Shown: positions 1 to 8,054 of the stretch, in pieces
How positions within the stretch are numbered: the first letter of the stretch is position 1
How the letters are laid out: the number at the start of each line of letters is the position of its first letter
NCBI RefSeq assembly: GCF_029626025.1
Contig: NZ_JARUBF010000001.1
Location: 1,736,001-1,800,000 of the forward strand
DNA length: 64,000 nt
Direction: 5' to 3'
DNA from: Solwaraspora sp. WMMD406
Lineage (GTDB): Bacteria > Actinomycetota > Actinomycetes > Mycobacteriales > Micromonosporaceae
Made by a program: the position numbers and the translations under genes
The notes under the pieces: model-generated
What the model was told of the DNA's origin: nothing
The model's input: the letters and a program-made list of their open reading frames with translations, nothing else
Database searches by the model: none

Positions 1-2
1 AC

Positions 3-635
3 TACCAGACCTCGGTCGGCGGCTGCGCGGTCATCGGCGGGCACGTCTACCGGGGCAGCGCCTTCGCCGACATCGCCGCCGGCACCTATCTGGCCACCGA
101 CTACTGCTCGGCGACGGCGTACGCGATCCGGCCGACGGCGGACGGCGGATACGACACGGCGGTGATCGGTGAGCTGCCCATCCAGCCCACCACCATCGGG
201 GTGGCCGGCGACGGCGAGCTGTATCTCGTCAACGACCTGCCGGGGCAACTGCACCGGATCTCGTTCGCCGCCGAGGTCGACCCCGATCCGACCGGTGAGT
301 GCCAGATCGGCTACTGGGTGGACAGCGACTGGGGCGCCGGCTTCACCAGCACCGTGACGATCCACAACACCGGAACCGAGCCGATCGCCGGCTGGTCGGT
401 GGGCTGGGACTTCACCGGGGCACAGCGGATCGAATGGCCGTGGAACGCCGTCACCACCCAGCAGGGGACCACTGTCACCGCGGGCAACGCCGCCTGGAAC
501 GGCGCGATCCCACCCGGGGGTACGGTCAGCTTCGGCTTCCTGGCCAGCAGTGACGGCAGCGGTGCGGGCGGACTGCCGGCGGTCTTCACGCTCAACGGTC
601 TCGAGTGCGCCGTACCCGAGCCGTCGGCCGGCTGA
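3..635 (+). CDS. C-terminal part of secreted sugar dehydrogenase-like protein with CBM2
   Basis: The open frame enters from the left edge, so the start lies outside the window. The first 90 or so residues read like the last blades of a glucose/sorbosone dehydrogenase-type beta-propeller (GGHVYRGSAF, YLATDYCSATAYAIRP, PTTIGVAGDGELYLVND). The last 110 residues form a family 2 carbohydrate-binding module. This part has the usual two cysteines (GECQIGYWV near its start, LNGLECAV near its end) and the conserved aromatic patches GWSVGWDF and NAAWNGAIPPGG. The protein is probably secreted and oxidises sugars while held on a polysaccharide. The catalytic part is not visible, so the enzymatic assignment is an inference, while the CBM2 is clear. 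Confidence 0.75.
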   Translation, partial: YQTSVGGCAVIGGHVYRGSAFADIAAGTYLATDYCSATAYAIRPTADGGYDTAVIGELPIQPTTIGVAGDGELYLVNDLPGQLHRISFAAEVDPDPTGECQIGYWVDSDWGAGFTSTVTIHNTGTEPIAGWSVGWDFTGAQRIEWPWNAVTTQQGTTVTAGNAAWNGAIPPGGTVSFGFLASSDGSGAGGLPAVFTLNGLECAVPEPSAG

Positions 636-656
636 CCAGGCGGCCGGCACCGTCGG

Positions 657-1160
657 TCAGCGCAGCGGATGGGCGATCACCGGGGTCCCCGGCGGGAATT
701 CCGCCGGATCGACCACGGCGATCGCCCCACTGCCGAAGAAGCCATGGTTGACCAGCACCAGTCGGTGACAGTCCGGATCTCCGGTACGGTCGGGCAGCTG
801 CCCGACCAGAGCCCGGACCTGGTCGGCCGAGGGCTCGTCCAGGGTGAAGCCGTCCTGCCCCCATACCCCGCTGACCTGGAAGAACTCGCGGTCGTCGCGC
901 TGGATGTCGCCGTTGAGGACGATCATGCGGTCGGAGCCGGTCAGCGCGCTCGACGCCTCGTTGAGCCCCCAGGCGGAGTACGTCGCCGTCCCCGACTCGG
1001 GTGCCTCGCCGATGCCGATTCCGGTGCATCCGGTGAGCGCGAGCACCGCGAGCACGGCGACCACGGAGCTGACGACCGGTCTGGCGGCGACCGGTCTGGC
1101 GGCGACGGGCCGGGCCGGCCCGTCGTTGCCCGGCCCCGACTGTCGCCGGATGGTCGCCAT
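657..1160 (-). CDS. Small secreted lipoprotein of unknown function
   Basis: A 167-residue protein if started at the ATG at 1160, which has a GGGAG ribosome-binding site; a GTG at 1178 would add seven residues inside that site. The N-terminus is basic, followed by a hydrophobic stretch (VVSSVVAVLAVLALTGC) with a good lipobox, so it should be a lipid-anchored extracytoplasmic protein. The mature part contains no domain I recognise. Four imperfect repeats of VAARP precede the signal core. It converges with the dehydrogenase gene, with only about 20 bp between the stops. Confidence 0.6.
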   Translation of the reverse strand: MATIRRQSGPGNDGPARPVAARPVAARPVVSSVVAVLAVLALTGCTGIGIGEAPESGTATYSAWGLNEASSALTGSDRMIVLNGDIQRDDREFFQVSGVWGQDGFTLDEPSADQVRALVGQLPDRTGDPDCHRLVLVNHGFFGSGAIAVVDPAEFPPGTPVIAHPLR

Positions 1161-1256
1161 GGCGCGATGCTCCCACACCCAACCATGTCAACTCGGACGT
1201 ATCCGGTCGGATGCCCTATCGGTGCTACCGCCAATCACTTCGTTGGGCTCGGCGGC

Positions 1257-1562
1257 TCACTTCGCCGGGCGTGGCGGCACACCCAATGCCGCGCATGCTT
1301 CCTGATACATCCGGACCACCTCGTGCCGCACCTGGGACCGCTCGGTCAACCGGTGCGCGAACGGCACCCGTACCGGGACTTCGACCCCGTCGAGACCGGC
1401 CGCGAAGTCGATTCCGTCGGCGTCCAGCCCGACCATCCGGGCCGCCGTCGCGCGGGGGACACCACCGAGCGACCGACAGATCAGCAGGGAGTCGGCCGAG
1501 TGGTCATCGTTCATGTGTCGGGCGATCTGCGCCACCACATCGGGGGAGAACGGATCGGTCAC
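1257..1562 (-). CDS. DUF2470 domain protein, heme-utilisation accessory
   Basis: A 101-residue protein made almost entirely of a DUF2470 domain, recognisable from ARHMNDDHSADSLLI near the N-terminus and the conserved GVEVPVRVPFAHRL segment. In HugZ-type heme oxygenases and in many actinobacteria this domain occurs with heme-degrading proteins. Here its ATG overlaps the end of the heme oxygenase gene by 4 bp, so it is the last gene of the heme operon. A role in heme handling is inferred from family and context. Its own biochemical activity is not established. Confidence 0.85.
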   Translation of the reverse strand: MTDPFSPDVVAQIARHMNDDHSADSLLICRSLGGVPRATAARMVGLDADGIDFAAGLDGVEVPVRVPFAHRLTERSQVRHEVVRMYQEACAALGVPPRPAK

Positions 1563-2215
1563 GCCGCCGGCTCCATCTGCTCCAGGTCCCGGCCGAGTTC
1601 GGCGAGGACCGCCGAGTTGTGCCGGTACGCGACCGCCACCTCGCCGACCAGGGCGGCCTCGGCGGTCGGGTCCAGCGGCAACGCGTCGAGCCGCGCCCGG
1701 TACGCGTCCTTGTAGTCACGTGGGCTGTCGACACCGGCGAAGTGATAAAACGCCACCCCGCCGTCGTCGGTCAACCCGTACGTCTGCGCCACCGATCGTC
1801 CGATGAACAGGCCACCGGACAGGTCGCCGAGGTAACGGGTGTAGTGGTGCGCCACGAACGCGGGCGCGAACGTGAAGCAGACCTCCTGCATGCGGGTCAC
1901 GTACCGCCGCGTCGCCACCCCCGGCGTGATCTGCGCGGCCCAGTCGGATCCGAGCAGGAACGCCAGGTCGGCTTCGAGCGCCGGCAACCGGGTCAACCGG
2001 TCGTCGACGAAGCCGCCGGCCAGCGGATCGTCGCGCATCGCTTCGGCCGCCTCCTCCAGCACCTGGTAGATGAAGTAGTGCTGGGCCACCAGGTCGGCGT
2101 ACCGGCGTCGGGGGAGTTCCCCGGCGACCAGCGCGGAGACGTACCGCTGGGACTCGGCGGCCTGGTGGTCCTCCCAGCTGGCGGCCCGCAACCGGGCGGA
2201 GAAGGTGTCACTCAT
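1559..2215 (-). CDS. hmuO: Biliverdin-producing heme oxygenase
   Basis: A 218-residue cytosolic enzyme of normal length for bacterial heme oxygenases. It cleaves heme to biliverdin, carbon monoxide and ferrous iron. The proximal heme-ligand histidine is His17 in SWEDHQAAES, and the distal helix glycine motif appears as YLGDLSGGLFIGR. The ATG overlaps the stop of the upstream ATPase gene by one base (ATGA), and the 3' end overlaps the DUF2470 gene by 4 bp, so translation is coupled through the operon. It releases iron from heme delivered by the HmuTUV transporter and should share IdeR control from the promoter at 6.3 kb. Confidence 0.95.
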   Translation of the reverse strand: MSDTFSARLRAASWEDHQAAESQRYVSALVAGELPRRRYADLVAQHYFIYQVLEEAAEAMRDDPLAGGFVDDRLTRLPALEADLAFLLGSDWAAQITPGVATRRYVTRMQEVCFTFAPAFVAHHYTRYLGDLSGGLFIGRSVAQTYGLTDDGGVAFYHFAGVDSPRDYKDAYRARLDALPLDPTAEAALVGEVAVAYRHNSAVLAELGRDLEQMEPAA

Positions 2216-3132
2216 CAGGGGGTTCTTCCTTTCGGTGCCGTCTCGTCGGTGCGGTCTGGTCGGTGCCGTCTCGGAACGACCAGCGGCAGACCGGTCTCGG
2301 GATGGGCCAGCACCTCGATATCGTGCCGGTAGACCTCGCTGAGCAGCGTGGGGGTGAGCACATCGGCCGGGGTGCCGACGGCGCGTAGCCGTCCGGCGGA
2401 CAGCAACGCGATCCGGTCGGCGTACGCCCCGGCCAGGCTCAGGTCGTGCAACACCACGACGACGGCGTCCCCGGCCGCCGCCCGCTGTCGGGCGATCCGC
2501 AGCACCAGTTCCTGATGGTGCAGATCGAGCGCGGCGGTCGGTTCGTCGAGCAGCATCGCGGTGGCCCGCTGGGCGAGGACCCGGGCCAGCGCGGCGCGGG
2601 CCTGCTCACCGCCGGAGAGCGAGGTGAAGGTACGGCGGGCGAAGCGGGCCACGTCGGTGGCGTGCAGGCATTCCTCGACGATGCGGTCGTCAGAGTCCTC
2701 GGCGGGCAGGCCGGCCCAGGGTGCCCGGCCCATCCGGACGACCTCGGCGACGGTGAATGGAAACGACAGCACGCTCCGTTGGGTCAGCACCGCTCGGCGT
2801 AACGCCAGCTCGACCGGGGACCAGGCCGACTGCGCCGCACCGTCGACGCGTACCGACCCGGTGGCCAGCGGTACGTCCCCGCAGATCGCGGCGAGCAGGG
2901 TCGACTTGCCGGCACCGTTGGGTCCGACCAGCGCTACCACCTCGCCAGTGTGGACGACCAGCTCGACGTCGTCGAGTACCGCGCGGCCACCGAGTTCGAC
3001 CCGGAGCTGGCCGACTTCGATCAACGCGCTGCCGGCGGGCTGGCGGACCGGCGGCCGGGCCGGGGTCCGGCGGATCGACGGACGCGCCGGGATCCGGCGG
3101 ATCGGCGGCAGCGCGCCGGCCCGGCGGATCAC
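2215..3132 (-). CDS. hmuV: Heme ABC transporter ATP-binding protein
   Basis: A 305-residue ATPase if translation starts at the GTG at 3132, whose last bases form the TGA of the upstream permease (GTGA overlap). The frame stays open further upstream but is then only a shadow of the permease. Visible motifs are Walker A GPNGAGKST, signature LSGGEQARAALAR, Walker B AMLLDEPTAALD and a switch histidine in VVVLHDLSLA. The first 40 residues are an Arg/Pro-rich extension with repeats of PxxRR, not usual in HmuV. It powers import of heme with HmuU and HmuT. Confidence 0.92.
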   Translation of the reverse strand: MIRRAGALPPIRRIPARPSIRRTPARPPVRQPAGSALIEVGQLRVELGGRAVLDDVELVVHTGEVVALVGPNGAGKSTLLAAICGDVPLATGSVRVDGAAQSAWSPVELALRRAVLTQRSVLSFPFTVAEVVRMGRAPWAGLPAEDSDDRIVEECLHATDVARFARRTFTSLSGGEQARAALARVLAQRATAMLLDEPTAALDLHHQELVLRIARQRAAAGDAVVVVLHDLSLAGAYADRIALLSAGRLRAVGTPADVLTPTLLSEVYRHDIEVLAHPETGLPLVVPRRHRPDRTDETAPKGRTP

Positions 3133-4244
3133 CCCCAACCCCCGGCCCGGCGACGGGTACGGCGCAGCAGCCAGAAGAACGCCGGGCCGCCGACCACGGC
3201 GGTCAGTACGCCGAGCGGCAGTTCCTGATAGTCGACCAGGGTTCGGGCGGCGAGATCGGCGGCGATCACCACGATCGCCCCGCCGAGCGCGCTGGCCGGG
3301 ATCAGCACCCGGTGCCCGGGGCCGGCGACCATTCGGACCAGGTGCGGCACCACCAACCCGATGAAGCTGATCACTCCGGTGAAGGCGACCGCCGCCGCCC
3401 CGAGCAGCGCGGTCACCACGATCATTCGCAGCCGGAGTCCTTCCACGTCGACCCCGAGGTGGCGGGCCGAGCGTTCGCCCAACGCCAACAGGTCCAATCT
3501 GCCGGCGGACAGTCCGGCCGTGACCAGTCCGATTATCAGGCACGGCCCGGTGACGGCGACCGCTTCCCAGTTGGCCTGGGCGAGGCTGCCGAGGTTCCAG
3601 AAGGCGATCGCCTGCACACCGGCGGCGTCGGTGACGAACATCAGCAGCCCGATCGCGGCTCCGGCGACCGCGTTGACGGCGATGCCGGTGAGCACCAGGG
3701 TGACCACCTCGGTCCGCCCGTCGGCCCGGGACAGGACGTAGACCAGGTAGGTGGTGGCCAGCCCGCCGACGAAAGCGGCGGCGGCCGTGGTCCAGCCGCC
3801 GAGGACCGTCACGCCGGTGACGATCGCCAGCGCCGCGCCGACCGCCGCGCCGGCGGAGACCCCGATGACACCGGGTTCGGCCAGCGGGTTACCGAAGATG
3901 CCCTGCATGACGGCGCCGGCGCAGCCGAGCGCGGCACCGACGATCGCGGCCAGGACGACCCGGGGGAACCGGACGATCCACAGTGCGCTGTCGGCGTGCG
4001 GCGCGGTCGGCGGTTCGCCGACGGGTAGTCCGATCCGGTGCAGCACCGAGGCGATCACCTCGGCCGGGGCGATCTGGACCTGACCGGTGCCGGCGGCGAA
4101 CACCGCTACCGCGACCAGGGTGCCGGCCAGCCCGATCAGCAGCAGCGGCCGGCGGGCGGCCGAACCGGCTGGGCGCCGCGACCCGGGCCGAGGTGGTACG
4201 TCGGGTCCGGTCACGTCCGTACCGGTGGTCCGGGCTGGTGGCAC
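3129..4244 (-). CDS. hmuU: Heme ABC transporter permease (FecCD/BtuC family)
   Basis: An integral membrane permease of about 371 residues with some ten hydrophobic segments and the FecCD signatures FPRVVLAAIVGAALGCAGAVMQGIFGNPLAEPGVIG (positions about 100-135) and ISFIGLVVPHLVRM near the C-terminus. The start is uncertain. A GTG at 4244 lies 4 bp after the HmuT stop, and the first 33 residues are a polar Pro/Arg-rich tail before the first membrane helix. Longer readings would overlap hmuT. It forms the heme channel of the HmuTUV importer. Confidence 0.9.
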   Translation of the reverse strand: MPPARTTGTDVTGPDVPPRPGSRRPAGSAARRPLLLIGLAGTLVAVAVFAAGTGQVQIAPAEVIASVLHRIGLPVGEPPTAPHADSALWIVRFPRVVLAAIVGAALGCAGAVMQGIFGNPLAEPGVIGVSAGAAVGAALAIVTGVTVLGGWTTAAAAFVGGLATTYLVYVLSRADGRTEVVTLVLTGIAVNAVAGAAIGLLMFVTDAAGVQAIAFWNLGSLAQANWEAVAVTGPCLIIGLVTAGLSAGRLDLLALGERSARHLGVDVEGLRLRMIVVTALLGAAAVAFTGVISFIGLVVPHLVRMVAGPGHRVLIPASALGGAIVVIAADLAARTLVDYQELPLGVLTAVVGGPAFFWLLRRTRRRAGGWG

Positions 4245-4248
4245 CGGT

Positions 4249-5277
4249 TCACCGGCATTCGTGGATCGCCCGGGCCAGCGCCGCGACGGCGTGCCCGGTA
4301 CGCGTACCGAAGTTGAGCAGGATCGTGTCGTCCATGTCGACGATCCGTCGCTGCTGTCCGGCCGGGGTCTGCGCGACACCGGGCATGGCGAGCAGGCCGT
4401 CGACCCCGCCGACCGACTCCAGGCCCTTGGTCATCACGAGGATCACGTCCGGTGCGGCGTTGATCAGGCCTTCGCTGGTGAGCGGCCGGAAGCGTTCCAG
4501 GCCGATCGCGGTGCCGGCGTCGCGTCCACCGGCCGCCTCGATCATCGCGTCGGAGCCGGCGCCCTTGCCGCCCATCAGGTACACCCCGGCGGTGCCGCGC
4601 AGGTAGAGGAAGGCGACCAGCGGCCGGGCATCATCGTCGCCGGGTACACCCTCACGTGCGGCGGCGATCTCGTCCTCCACCCTGGCGACGAGTCGTTCGC
4701 CGGCTTCGACCACGCCGAGCGCGGCGGCGACCGCGCGGATGTGTCCGGGTACGGCGGCCAGGCTCTGCTCGTCGCCGACCCGGACCACCGGGATGCCGGC
4801 GGCGCGCAACTGGTCTAGTACCTCCGGTGGGCCGATGCTGTCGTCGAGGAGCACGACCGTCGGGTCGAGCGCGAAGATGGCTTCGGTGGACAGGTCGTGC
4901 CCGCCGGGGGTGACCAGCGGCAGGGCGGCAGCGGCCGGGAAGTCGGTGGAGGTGTCCCGGCCGACGACCCGGTCGCCGAGTCCGAGGCTGAAGACGATCT
5001 CGGCGATCGATCCGTACAGGTTGACCGGCAGGATGCGGCTGGCGTCGGTCACGGTCACCTGGTCGCCGGCGGCGTCGGTGACGGTGACCGGCAGCGTGGG
5101 GGTCGGTGCGGGGTCGAGCGGTGTCACGTCGGTGTTCGTCACGACGGCGGTGACCGGCCCGCAGGCGACGACCGAGCCGTCGACCGGGCCGTCCGCTGCG
5201 GCGTTTCCGCAACCGGCCGTGCCGACCAGCAGCGCCGCGCCGATGAGACCGGCGACCCAGGAGGGCGGCCGAGTCAC
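4249..5277 (-). CDS. hmuT: Heme ABC transporter substrate-binding lipoprotein
   Basis: A 342-residue extracytoplasmic binding protein starting at the GTG at 5277, which overlaps the stop of the upstream gene (GTGA). The signal peptide ends in a lipobox (LVGTAGC), giving a lipid anchor. The rest is a two-lobed class III binding-protein fold, with the first lobe opening at SRILPVNLYGSIAEIVFSLG and the typical GRDTSTDFP and PDVILVMTKGL segments. It hands heme to the HmuU/HmuV complex. The assignment to heme and not siderophore rests on the neighbouring heme oxygenase and HtaA genes. Confidence 0.9.
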   Translation of the reverse strand: MTRPPSWVAGLIGAALLVGTAGCGNAAADGPVDGSVVACGPVTAVVTNTDVTPLDPAPTPTLPVTVTDAAGDQVTVTDASRILPVNLYGSIAEIVFSLGLGDRVVGRDTSTDFPAAAALPLVTPGGHDLSTEAIFALDPTVVLLDDSIGPPEVLDQLRAAGIPVVRVGDEQSLAAVPGHIRAVAAALGVVEAGERLVARVEDEIAAAREGVPGDDDARPLVAFLYLRGTAGVYLMGGKGAGSDAMIEAAGGRDAGTAIGLERFRPLTSEGLINAAPDVILVMTKGLESVGGVDGLLAMPGVAQTPAGQQRRIVDMDDTILLNFGTRTGHAVAALARAIHECR

Positions 5278-6266
5278 GGCCTGCTCCCGCTGGCGCGGCG
5301 GCGGCGGGCGGCGGAGAGGCCGACCAGGGCGATCACGCCGAGGGCGAGCAGGATCAGGGTGCTGCTCCACCACTGGCCGGCGGATCCGACACTGCTGACT
5401 CGGGTGACCGCCAGGTCGTTCGTGCTCGTCTGGACGGTGTCATCGTCGCCCTGACCAGCGTCGGTACCGGTGGCGTCCGATCCGGTGGTGCCGTCGACGG
5501 CCGGGGCCGGGGCGGGTCCGGTCGTACCGGCGTCGGCGGGTCCGGCCGCCGCACCGGAGTTGGCCGTCCCGCCGGAGCCGGCGGTCGCGCGGGTGGTGGC
5601 CGGGGCGGGACCGCTCGTGGCCGGGGGCCGCGTGCTGGTCGCGGTCGGGGCGGTCGGCGGGGCTGCCACCGGCGCGAACCGGATCGGGATCCGGACGTCC
5701 TGGCTGCGGTCGCTGGTCCGGGTGTGGTCGGCGCGACTCACCACCGAGCAGACTCGGACGGTGCAGTCGACGTCCCCGATTGTGGTGACCACCGGGACCC
5801 TGACCTGGAACGACCCGCCGCTGCCGTAGGGTACGGCGAGGCCTTCGCCGTACGCCGGCGGGTTGCTGGAGATCCAGTGCGAGCTGCCGCTGGTGCCGGA
5901 CATGTCGGCTCCTCCGCCGCAGGGGGAGGGCACCGCCCCGGCACCGTTGTCCACACAGAAGCTGACGTAGATGCCCTTGCTGGTGTCGTAGCCGGTGCCG
6001 CTGACCGTGACGGTCTCGCCGGAGCGGCTGACGCCGGTGCTCTTGGAGACGGTGAGCCGCTGCCCGCCGGAGCCGGTGGCGGTGGTGTCGGCGTGGGCGG
6101 TGCCGGCGGTGGTCGACACCAGTACGCCGAGCACGAGCGCGCCGATGGCCAGCGCCCGGCCCGCGACCGTGGTCGGGACCGTGGCCGTGGCCGGGACCGC
6201 TGTCGTCGTGCTCGCCGTGGCGGTGGCGATCGCGCGGGTCGGCCCGCTGCGCGACGGCGATGACAT
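5274..6266 (-). CDS. Membrane-tethered Ig-like protein of the heme locus
   Basis: A 330-residue exported protein, started at an ATG with a GGAAGGA site. It has a signal peptide (cleavage near AGTAHA), one Ig-like domain at about residues 60-195 (GETVTVSGTGYD, GIYVSFCVD, DCTVRVCSVV, DRSQDVRIPIRF), a 90-residue Thr/Ala/Pro/Gly-rich stalk, one membrane helix (LILLALGVIALVGLSA) and a basic tail. It is therefore tethered outside the membrane. The Ig-like domain is clearly paralogous to the middle domain of the divergent HtaA protein at 6482. As first gene of the operon, just after an IdeR-type box, it probably takes part in surface heme transfer, but heme binding has not been shown from sequence. 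Confidence 0.8.
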   Translation of the reverse strand: MSSPSRSGPTRAIATATASTTTAVPATATVPTTVAGRALAIGALVLGVLVSTTAGTAHADTTATGSGGQRLTVSKSTGVSRSGETVTVSGTGYDTSKGIYVSFCVDNGAGAVPSPCGGGADMSGTSGSSHWISSNPPAYGEGLAVPYGSGGSFQVRVPVVTTIGDVDCTVRVCSVVSRADHTRTSDRSQDVRIPIRFAPVAAPPTAPTATSTRPPATSGPAPATTRATAGSGGTANSGAAAGPADAGTTGPAPAPAVDGTTGSDATGTDAGQGDDDTVQTSTNDLAVTRVSSVGSAGQWWSSTLILLALGVIALVGLSAARRRRASGSRP

Positions 6267-6305
6267 GGCGTTTCCTTCCCAGCAGGTGCCGGTTGAGATT
6301 TCAAT

Positions 6306-6324
6306 GAAGGTTTGCCTAACCTAA
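6306..6324 (-). promoter_or_regulatory. IdeR/DtxR-type iron box for the leftward heme operon
   Basis: Read on the minus strand this is TTAGGTTAGGCAAACCTTC, 16 of 19 positions matching the DtxR/IdeR consensus. It lies 40 bp upstream of the ATG at 6266, a position suited to blocking the promoter when iron is plentiful. Repression by iron-loaded IdeR is an inference from the site and the gene content. Confidence 0.85.
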
Positions 6325-6394
6325 GTCATCGTCCCAGGTCGAGCAAGGGTACGACCGGTTGACGATCAGGTACGCCCGCCGGATGATGCATCTG

Positions 6395-6413
6395 TTAGGC
6401 ATGGCTAACCTAA
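6395..6413 (+). promoter_or_regulatory. IdeR/DtxR-type iron box for the HtaA arm
   Basis: TTAGGCATGGCTAACCTAA matches 16 of 19 positions of the DtxR/IdeR consensus and lies about 70 bp upstream of the ATG at 6482. Together with the box at 6306 it places both divergent transcripts under the same iron-responsive regulator. Confidence 0.85.
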
Positions 6414-6481
6414 TCCAGATCGCACACCGGGTCCACATGCGAATGTGAACACGGTAGGTAACCATCCGGAAAGGATCAGTA

Positions 6482-7990
6482 ATGACCTCATCCAGAGCAG
6501 GCGCTCTGGGGCGACGGTCGGCGAGCTGGGCGGCGGTAGCCGTACTCGGTGCCGCGACCGCACTCGTCGGTGCCTCGCCCGCCATGGCTGCCCCGGCCGA
6601 CATCACCGAGGGAAGCCTGAATTGGGGCTTCAAGGCGTCGTTCCGCACCTACGTGTCGTCCGGCAACGGCAATCCGCCGATCGCGGCCAGCGACGGTGCC
6701 TCGATCAACGCCGACGGCACGTTCGCCTTTCCGTCGACCGGCGGGAGCTACGACGCCGAGACCGGTGAGACGAACGCCACGTACGGCGGCACCGTCGTCT
6801 TCTCGTACCCGGCGCACATGTTCACCATCACCCTGGCCAACCCGACGGTAGCCGTCTCCGGCGGCGCCGCCGTACTCAAGGCCGACGTCGAACTGGAAAG
6901 CACCGCCTTCCCGCCGGTCGATGTCACCCAGGCCACCATCGCGGACCTCACCACAGCCTCGGGCAATCCGGTCGCCGGGGCGGACGGCATCACCGGCACC
7001 GGTCTGGCCGCCACCCTGACCGCCGAGGGCGCTGCTGCGTTCGCCGGCTTCTACGGCGCGGGCGAGACCCTCGACCCGCTGACGTTCGACGCGGCCACCT
7101 CCGGTGGCGGCGAACCGGGCGCGCCTGCCGTCACCGTCACCCCGTCCACCGGGGTCGACCCCGACGGCGCGACCATCGCGGTCATCGGCTCCGGCTTCGA
7201 TCCCGAAGCCAACAACGCCGCCGGCATCTACGTCTCGTTCGGACCAAAGGTCGACGAGCACTGGACCAACGCCAGTGTGCTGCAGGTCACCAAGTGGGTG
7301 AGCAGCACCAACGAGCCGACCGACGCCCGCGACACGATGAACGCCGACGGATCGTTCAGCACCACGCTGCCGATCAGCGCCCGGTACACCGACCGCAACG
7401 GCAACGCGGTCGACTGCACGGTGACGCAGTGCTACGTGATCACGTTCGCGGCGCGCGGCTCGGCCGACCGCAGCCAGGACACCTTCACCCCGATCACCTT
7501 CGCCGCCGCTGCCGGTGGCGGCTCGGCCAGCCAGCAGATCGCGGCCACGGTCCTGCCCGGTGGCCCGCTCACGCTCAGCGTGGCCGGTTCCTCGGTCACT
7601 CTGCCGGCCGTCGCCAACGGCGCGGTGACCAGCGGCGCGTTGAACGCCGCTACCGTCGCCGACCTGCGCGGCAGCAACGCCGGCTGGAGCCTGGTCGGCC
7701 AGTCCGGCGACTTCGTCGCCGCCGGTGACGCGGTCATCGCGGCGAACAACCTGGGCTGGGTGCCAAGCGCGTCGGTGGTGGACGACCCGCTGGTCGGGGC
7801 CGCCGGCACGGTCACTCCGGGTGCGGTCGCCGACCCCGGCGCCGGTCTGGGCACCGCCCGCGCGTTGTGCACCTCGGCTGCCGGAGCCAGCGCCGGCACC
7901 TTCACCTGCGGCGCACAGCTCAACCTCGGTGTGCCCGCTTCGGCCACGCCGGGCGACTACACCGCCACCCTGACCCTCACGCTGTCCTGA
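6482..7990 (+). CDS. HtaA-domain heme-binding protein with Ig-like and WxL-like domains
   Basis: A 502-residue secreted protein with a good AAGGA site upstream of the ATG. It has a signal peptide ending at PAMAAPA, an HtaA heme-binding domain at about 42-200 (LNWGFKASFRTYV, GTFAFPSTGG, FSYPAHMFTITLANP) and an Ig-like domain at about 218-345. The C-terminal beta-sandwich at about 355-502 begins LPGGPLTLSVAGSSVTLP and carries one WxL motif (NAGWSLVGQSGDF). In Corynebacterium HtaA domains take heme from host proteins. WxL domains mediate non-covalent attachment to the cell surface in Firmicutes. The next gene encodes a DUF916 protein, the known partner of WxL proteins, which supports the WxL reading. 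Likely function: iron-regulated surface heme capture feeding HmuTUV. Confidence 0.85.
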   Translation: MTSSRAGALGRRSASWAAVAVLGAATALVGASPAMAAPADITEGSLNWGFKASFRTYVSSGNGNPPIAASDGASINADGTFAFPSTGGSYDAETGETNATYGGTVVFSYPAHMFTITLANPTVAVSGGAAVLKADVELESTAFPPVDVTQATIADLTTASGNPVAGADGITGTGLAATLTAEGAAAFAGFYGAGETLDPLTFDAATSGGGEPGAPAVTVTPSTGVDPDGATIAVIGSGFDPEANNAAGIYVSFGPKVDEHWTNASVLQVTKWVSSTNEPTDARDTMNADGSFSTTLPISARYTDRNGNAVDCTVTQCYVITFAARGSADRSQDTFTPITFAAAAGGGSASQQIAATVLPGGPLTLSVAGSSVTLPAVANGAVTSGALNAATVADLRGSNAGWSLVGQSGDFVAAGDAVIAANNLGWVPSASVVDDPLVGAAGTVTPGAVADPGAGLGTARALCTSAAGASAGTFTCGAQLNLGVPASATPGDYTATLTLTLS

Positions 7991-8000
7991 GCGGTTGACG

Positions 8001-8036
8001 GCCGGCCGGTACGGGACGACTCCCGTACCGGCCGGC
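8001..8036 (+). terminator. Strong hairpin between HtaA and DUF916 genes
   Basis: A perfect inverted repeat with 16-bp arms (8001-8016 and 8021-8036) and a CGAC loop, 10 bp after the htaA-type stop. There is no T-run, as is usual for actinobacterial terminators. It probably attenuates read-through so that downstream membrane genes are made in lower amounts than the surface protein. It also argues against the GTG start at 7995 for the next gene. Confidence 0.75.
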
Positions 8037-8054
8037 TCCGATCCTGGAGTACGG

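Noticed and set aside
7995-8054. GTG start at 7995 for the DUF916 gene
   Set aside because: It would translate the 16-bp hairpin at 8001-8036 and lacks a ribosome-binding site, whereas the ATG at 8055 has one and begins a normal signal peptide.
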